Source of the DNA: Actinia tenebrosa
Lineage: Eukaryota; Cnidaria; Anthozoa; Actiniaria; Actiniidae
NCBI RefSeq assembly: GCF_009602425.1
Contig: NW_022258626.1
Span: 8,440 to 72,439, forward strand
Direction of reading: 5' to 3'
Length of the DNA: 64,000 bases
Part shown: piece after piece, positions 59,551-64,000 of the stretch
How positions within the stretch are numbered: the first letter of the stretch is position 1
Layout: each line of letters starts with the position of its first letter
Notes under the pieces: generated by a model
What the model saw: the letters and a program-made list of their open reading frames with translations, nothing else
Database searches by the model: none
Told to the model about the DNA's origin: nothing
Made by a program: the position numbers and the translations under genes

Positions 59551-62500
59551 ATGCTTGGTTCAGATAACTACACCCTCAAAAACAACGACTTGAACAAATT
59601 AGAAGATGGTTTGAAGAAAATCTCGATCGACAAATCGAGTTCTGTTATTCCAACTACCACCGAAGATGAGGAGAACACGAACTTCAAGGTGAGTATAACG
59701 CAAAAATTCTAAAAAAATTTCAAAATGAAGCTAAATCTAAAAGAAAGATTCATCCTTAAGAACTAAATAATTTCAAATTCATTTAAAAATTTACTTTCTT
59801 AAGCTTCAAAATAAGTATTCTTTAAGAGTCAAAGAAATTCTGGCGCGCGAACGTTGAAACGGAATCCTTCGGCATGGAAATTCCATAACTCTAGTCCTAA
59901 ATTTTCACGACTTCTAAATTCTAAATTACAGTGTTAAACTCTTATTCTTACTAAGAATACATCCAAAGACTAGGATTGGTTGGGAAAACTTTGAGTTTTT
60001 TCTTTGAAGTGGGCAACGACTTGAGCAGTTTTGGCGGGAGTATCAAACCAAAGTCCAACTGCAACCACACTCTCGATATACTTCTCTTCTCAAATAGATG
60101 TCTTTTTGCTTACGTCTTCTTCTACATTCTTAATTGAATTACTTAAAATAAATCCATTTTAGTTTGTTTTCAATTCCTAAAGAAAATATTCTGGTTTTTT
60201 TTTTGCATAAAATATAAGCGTGTATGAAAACCGTTAAGAGTTCTTTGTGTCCTTTGTAAACCCGAACATTGCATAACATGTAAATCTCTGTTACATAAGT
60301 CTTTTCTTTTGATTATAAGGTATCTGTAAGAACACCACCAAAGACCAAGAAAAAGCCAACCTTTAACACTGAAGATGAGCCCCTATTAAGAGAGAACCCA
60401 CATAGATTTGTGATTCTTCCAATTAAATACCCTGATATCTGGAATATGTACAAGAAGGCAGAAGCTTCAATCTGGACAGCAGAGGAGGTGGACTTGGCTG
60501 GCGATCAGAGAGATTGGGCTAAGCTCACTGTAAGAATAAGTTGTACTTTTCTTTACAAAGTTTATAAAAATCCTTTTGGGGCCATTTTCTACCCTGGTGG
60601 ACGGACAACAGTTACAAATTCTAGAGTGAGAGAGTTTATAAGCCCCCTCCCTTGACTCCAGGGTTTTTCTCCATCTGCTTAACCTAATATGGTAAATTCC
60701 AATTAAATTTGTAGGTAAGTTGTGCTTCTATTCTGTTGTTTCAGGGTATTGATAAAATTTGCTCTGCATTTTGTTTCAGGATGATGAGCGTCACTTCATA
60801 TCCCATGTGCTTGCATTCTTCGCAGCCAGCGATGGCATTGTAAATGAAAATCTGGTGGAATGTTTCAGTCAAGAAGTGCAGATCCCTGAAGCCAGGTGCT
60901 TTTATGGATTCCAAATCGCTATTGAGGTAAGATATCTATATTCTTCCTTTAAGATGTCCTTGAAACTTGGCTAGTCAATGATTGTTGTCTGGTCAAATTC
61001 CTCTTTGATCTTTTTTATTCGTTGCAAAGGAGTAAATTTCAATTATAATTAAAAAAAGCTAAGGTAATTTTTGTCAATTTATTAACAGAACATTCATTCT
61101 GAGATGTACAGTCTCCTGATTGAGGCCCTCATCAAGGAAACAGATGAAAAGATGCGTCTATTCAATGCCATTCAAACAATGCCATGCATCATGAAGAAGG
61201 CTCAATGGGCTCTTGACTGGATCAACCCCGAAAGAGCAAACTTTGGTGAGAGGATTATTGCTTTTGCTGCTGTGGAAGGGATCTTCTTTTCTGGTTCTTT
61301 TGCTGCAATCTTTTGGCTAAAGAAAAGGTAATGATGAGTTAATGTCTTTGCTTTTTCTGTGTCCCGACATTTCGTAAATAATTAATACCAAAAATCCACA
61401 AACATAGTATCATATTAATATTCTTTTTTGTTGATTTCAGGGGACTTATGCCTGGACTTACTTTCTCAAATGAACTTATTAGTAGAGATGAGGTGAGTTG
61501 TTAAAATTTAAAAATCATGGCATAGCAATAGTGCACTTACCTTTTACCACCAGGGGTTTGGTTGGGTTAAACTCCTGGACTTAGTACTAAATGTGATAAG
61601 AGTTTTTCTCTGGTTTCTCTTCCTCTGCCAACATGCTAAGGCCCAATTCAATTTTTTCCCCTGACTTAGATCACCATAAGTTTCAGATATCCTTTAAGCT
61701 CAAAGTTTAAGAGCTTTATGTATAGATCTGAAGGAAAGTATCCATACCTCCACAGCTGGGGCAGTATTTTTTTTTACCAAGGGAAGATATTCCTATGATC
61801 AAAACAAAAATTAACATTAAGCTTGTTTGCATTCATTAAATATTTCATGTGTTATACTCCAGGGTCTGCATTGTGACTTTGCCTGTCTAATGTTCAAGCA
61901 TCTAGTCAACAAACCATCAGAAGAAACCATCAAAATGATTATCAAAGATGCTGTAGTAATTGAGCAAGAGTTCCTGACATCTGCACTTCCAGTCAGACTG
62001 ATAGGAATGAACTGTGAACTAATGAGGCAGTACATAGAGTTTGTAGCTGACAGGCTCTTAGTAGCATTACAATGTAGCAAGGTAACTTTTTTTTGTTAGA
62101 GTGATTTTCATATGATCGTGAAAGAATAGGCAAACTAATAGTTAGTAGTAGACTCTAAACCAATGATTTTCTTTTTCTTTATCAACTAATACAAACTAAA
62201 TGGTCTATTTTCTTTCACGGTCATATGAAAATCATTCTAGTGTGGTTTTTCTCTACTTGTTGAAATCATGCATGCATAGATGAAATATTTAGCTTTTTTC
62301 ACTTTTAAATCTACTGCATTTAACACCACTCCTAGGTGGTTGACATGATGCCTAACAGGGATTGCAACACAATTATTGATAAGGCAGCTGATAGATTGAT
62401 TTAGAATTTAGAAGTTGACTTTCGTGGCGGGAGGAAAATCCATAGAGAACCAACAAACAACTGTACTCACATATGACACTGAGCCCGGCAGGTCTCAAAC

Positions 62501-62777
62501 CCAGGTGGCATTGGTAAGAAGCAGTGCACAGCACCCACCCTTCCCACTTTCACCAACAAGTAGGACTAAATTATATACATAAAATTTAAATTTAAACATT
62601 AAATTTGTTGTTTTTCTACAGGTATACAATGTTGAAAATCCATTTGACTTCATGGAAAACATCTCCTTAGAAGGCAAAACAAACTTCTTCGAGAAGAGAG
62701 TAGGAGAATATCAGAGGAGTGGAGTGATGAACCAAGACAAAGAAGCTAATGTTTTTACTTTAAATGCAGATTTCTAA
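59551..62777 (+). CDS. RRM2: RRM2, ribonucleotide reductase small (R2) subunit
   Basis: Seven exons (59551-59688, 60320-60529, 60780-60926, 61089-61327, 61441-61492, 61863-62081, 62622-62777) join in phase to 386 residues (human 389). The diiron and radical sites are present: Asp in AEEVDLAGD, Glu in [11 protein letters not shown], His and radical Tyr in IHSEMYSLL, Glu in [10 protein letters not shown], and Glu/His in [13 protein letters not shown]. The C terminus FTLNADF is the tail that docks into the R1 subunit. R2 supplies the tyrosyl radical for reduction of ribonucleoside diphosphates to deoxy forms. The N-terminal 46 residues are unlike vertebrate RRM2; no KEN box is seen, only EEN. 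Introns 6 and its 3' part carry a MITE and a SINE. Probable poly(A) signal AATAAA near 63219. Confidence 0.97.
62099..62237 (+). mobile_element. 139-bp MITE, relative of the 289-bp family
   Basis: The ends GAGTGATTTTCATATGATCG and inverted complement are flanked by TA (62097-62098 and 62238-62239). The terminal motif TTTTCRTATGA..GTGAAA is shared with the 289-bp elements. It lies in RRM2 intron 6, starting 17 bases after the donor. Confidence 0.82.
62418..62545 (-). repeat. tRNA-derived SINE in RRM2 intron 6
   Basis: On the minus strand, GGGTTTGAGACCTG (B-box-like) is followed by GTTTGTTGGTTCTCTATGG, matching the tail of the SINE at 1587. It ends about 75 bases before the last RRM2 exon. Confidence 0.55.
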
Positions 62778-64000
62778 AGATATTTTTTCAATACCTTAAT
62801 TGAAATCAAGTTATTTGACTAATTCAGATTAGAAATCTTTTGGCTACATTAAACTGGATTTATTTAGCCAGCTAATCCAATTGGCAATTAGTCATTTTCT
62901 GTGATGCTCAAGATTTTAGTGTAAACTATTGTACATATTGCAACACAAGATTAGATTTAAGCACTTTTATACATATTAAAGAATTTATAAAGGCTTAAGA
63001 CTAGGTATTTTGATTTTTCTTTATTCTTTAGAAGTATTTTTTTAAGTGAAAAGAAGTGATTTTTCTAATAAATCTATAGTTATTTTCATTGTTACTTAAG
63101 CTTGTGAATGTAATTTGTACATGCATCAAATATTTATTTTTCTATGCACTTTCATTGTAAATATATTAGTATTGCTTTTCTAATTTTTTTTCATATTTTT
63201 AAAAATATATATTGATATAATAAAGAGTTTTTAGATTGGAATCTTGTGATTTTTATTGATGTGAAATTATTACTGTGAATGTTTAAAATACAACATTTTC
63301 CATATGTTGATGATAATTTCTGTGAATGGAAAACTAAAAGGGAATAAAGGTTGTTGAAGACAGAATAGGGGTAGTCTGCTTCTCAACAAATGCTGGTTTA
63401 AACTAGGTCTTGCAGTGCGACATGCCTAACCGTGGCCACCCAATTTTTTTTTATTAATGTTGTTAAATCCTTTCCTGCCAAGTGTTTCAATTATTTATGA
63501 AAATGTAGTGTTAACCAGCAAAGGGACCAAAATGGGTATCACTTTCTAGCCATTTATTTAATTTTATTTCTTTATTTAATTTTAAATATTAACTTTTGTG
63601 GTTGTCCTGAGATGTCTGGCTAACTAGTAAAAAAATAAGTTTGCCATGTCACACTGTAAGTAAAAGGGTAACTTGGTTACCCATAGGGAAGAATACTGGT
63701 GCAGAAAATTGTGTAGTGGAACAGTTCATAGTTGAACTATACTTCTATACCTGGTCTTTTTACATTTTGACTTGATGGTAGCTGGTTTTACCAACTAAGG
63801 CATGTAGATTACATGTAATAAAACCCTGAAGTAAAAACAAAGTGGTATCTTGTGATCATTAATTTCAGCTTTGGAGGGAGAGATTTTTCCCATTCCTAAA
63901 AATTCCACGAATTTAGATCAGAATTTATATCTTAAAGTAGAAGCTAGAGTGCTTTTAGTCTCACTGTTGAATAGGTGATGTCAACTAAATTAGATAAGTT
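62778..64000. other. RRM2 3' UTR and right-edge intergenic
   Basis: The AT-rich 3' UTR runs to about 63240. Beyond it I see no open frame, RNA gene or clear repeat. Confidence 0.5.

Noticed and set aside
1-64000. Virus-like or LTR elements
   Set aside because: I saw no capsid, envelope, protease, integrase or reverse transcriptase motif and no paired long terminal repeats. The only retroelement traces are SINEs and one probable LINE tail.

Overview
The window looks like nuclear DNA of an early-branching animal, most likely an anthozoan cnidarian and perhaps a stony coral. It is AT-rich, and its genes carry many short exons with GT-AG introns. Its proteins are clear animal orthologues (PRR11, IBA57, RIDA, Sp factor, NDUFS5, RRM2), and many small inverted-repeat elements and tRNA-derived SINEs lie between and inside the genes. 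The assembly is draft quality: single N bases are scattered, several inside exons, and there are two N runs (23799-23813 and 36664-36907). No bacterial gene, rRNA, intact tRNA, CRISPR array or virus-like element was recognised. All exon models below were built by eye from splice signals and codon phase, with no transcript support.

Layout, left to right. 514-3167 (+) holds the last six exons of a SKA-type kinetochore protein. 4000-5378 (-) is IBA57, the mitochondrial iron-sulphur cluster factor. 6510-9129 (-) is PRR11. 10247-13599 (+) is RIDA, with two alternative, apparently duplicated first exons. 17110-21283 (-) is a two-exon, probably myristoylated acidic protein. 26643-32349 (+) is an Sp-family zinc-finger transcription factor. 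38092-49280 (-) is a seven-exon nuclear-looking protein of about 979 residues that I do not recognise. 53169-54957 (-) is a small TIR-domain-like protein. 57023-58100 (-) is NDUFS5. 59551-62777 (+) is RRM2, the small subunit of ribonucleotide reductase, with an E2F/CCAAT promoter.

The most interesting locus is the unrecognised gene at 38092-49280. It carries three copies of a Cys4 module of the form C-x2-C-x33/34-C-x2-C. Each copy sits at the start or end of its own exon, all three exons begin in phase 1, and the copies share a core such as KSYR, a Pro-x-x-Leu/Ile-Lys stretch and a closing basic CxxC. They are separated by long Lys/Glu/Ser-rich, probably disordered linkers. Second in interest are the two 65-base first exons of RIDA. 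Third is a tandem duplication of an exon 3' end with its splice donor in the TIR-like gene.

The genes do not form a single pathway. Three of them (SKA-type, PRR11, RRM2) are cell-cycle genes in animals, and SKA and PRR11 lie within 6 kb of each other, as SKA2 and PRR11 do in vertebrates. IBA57, NDUFS5 and possibly RIDA serve mitochondria. Intergenic DNA and introns are rich in MITE-like elements: a 289-bp family with TA target duplications, a family with CACGTG-containing ends, foldbacks and SINEs.
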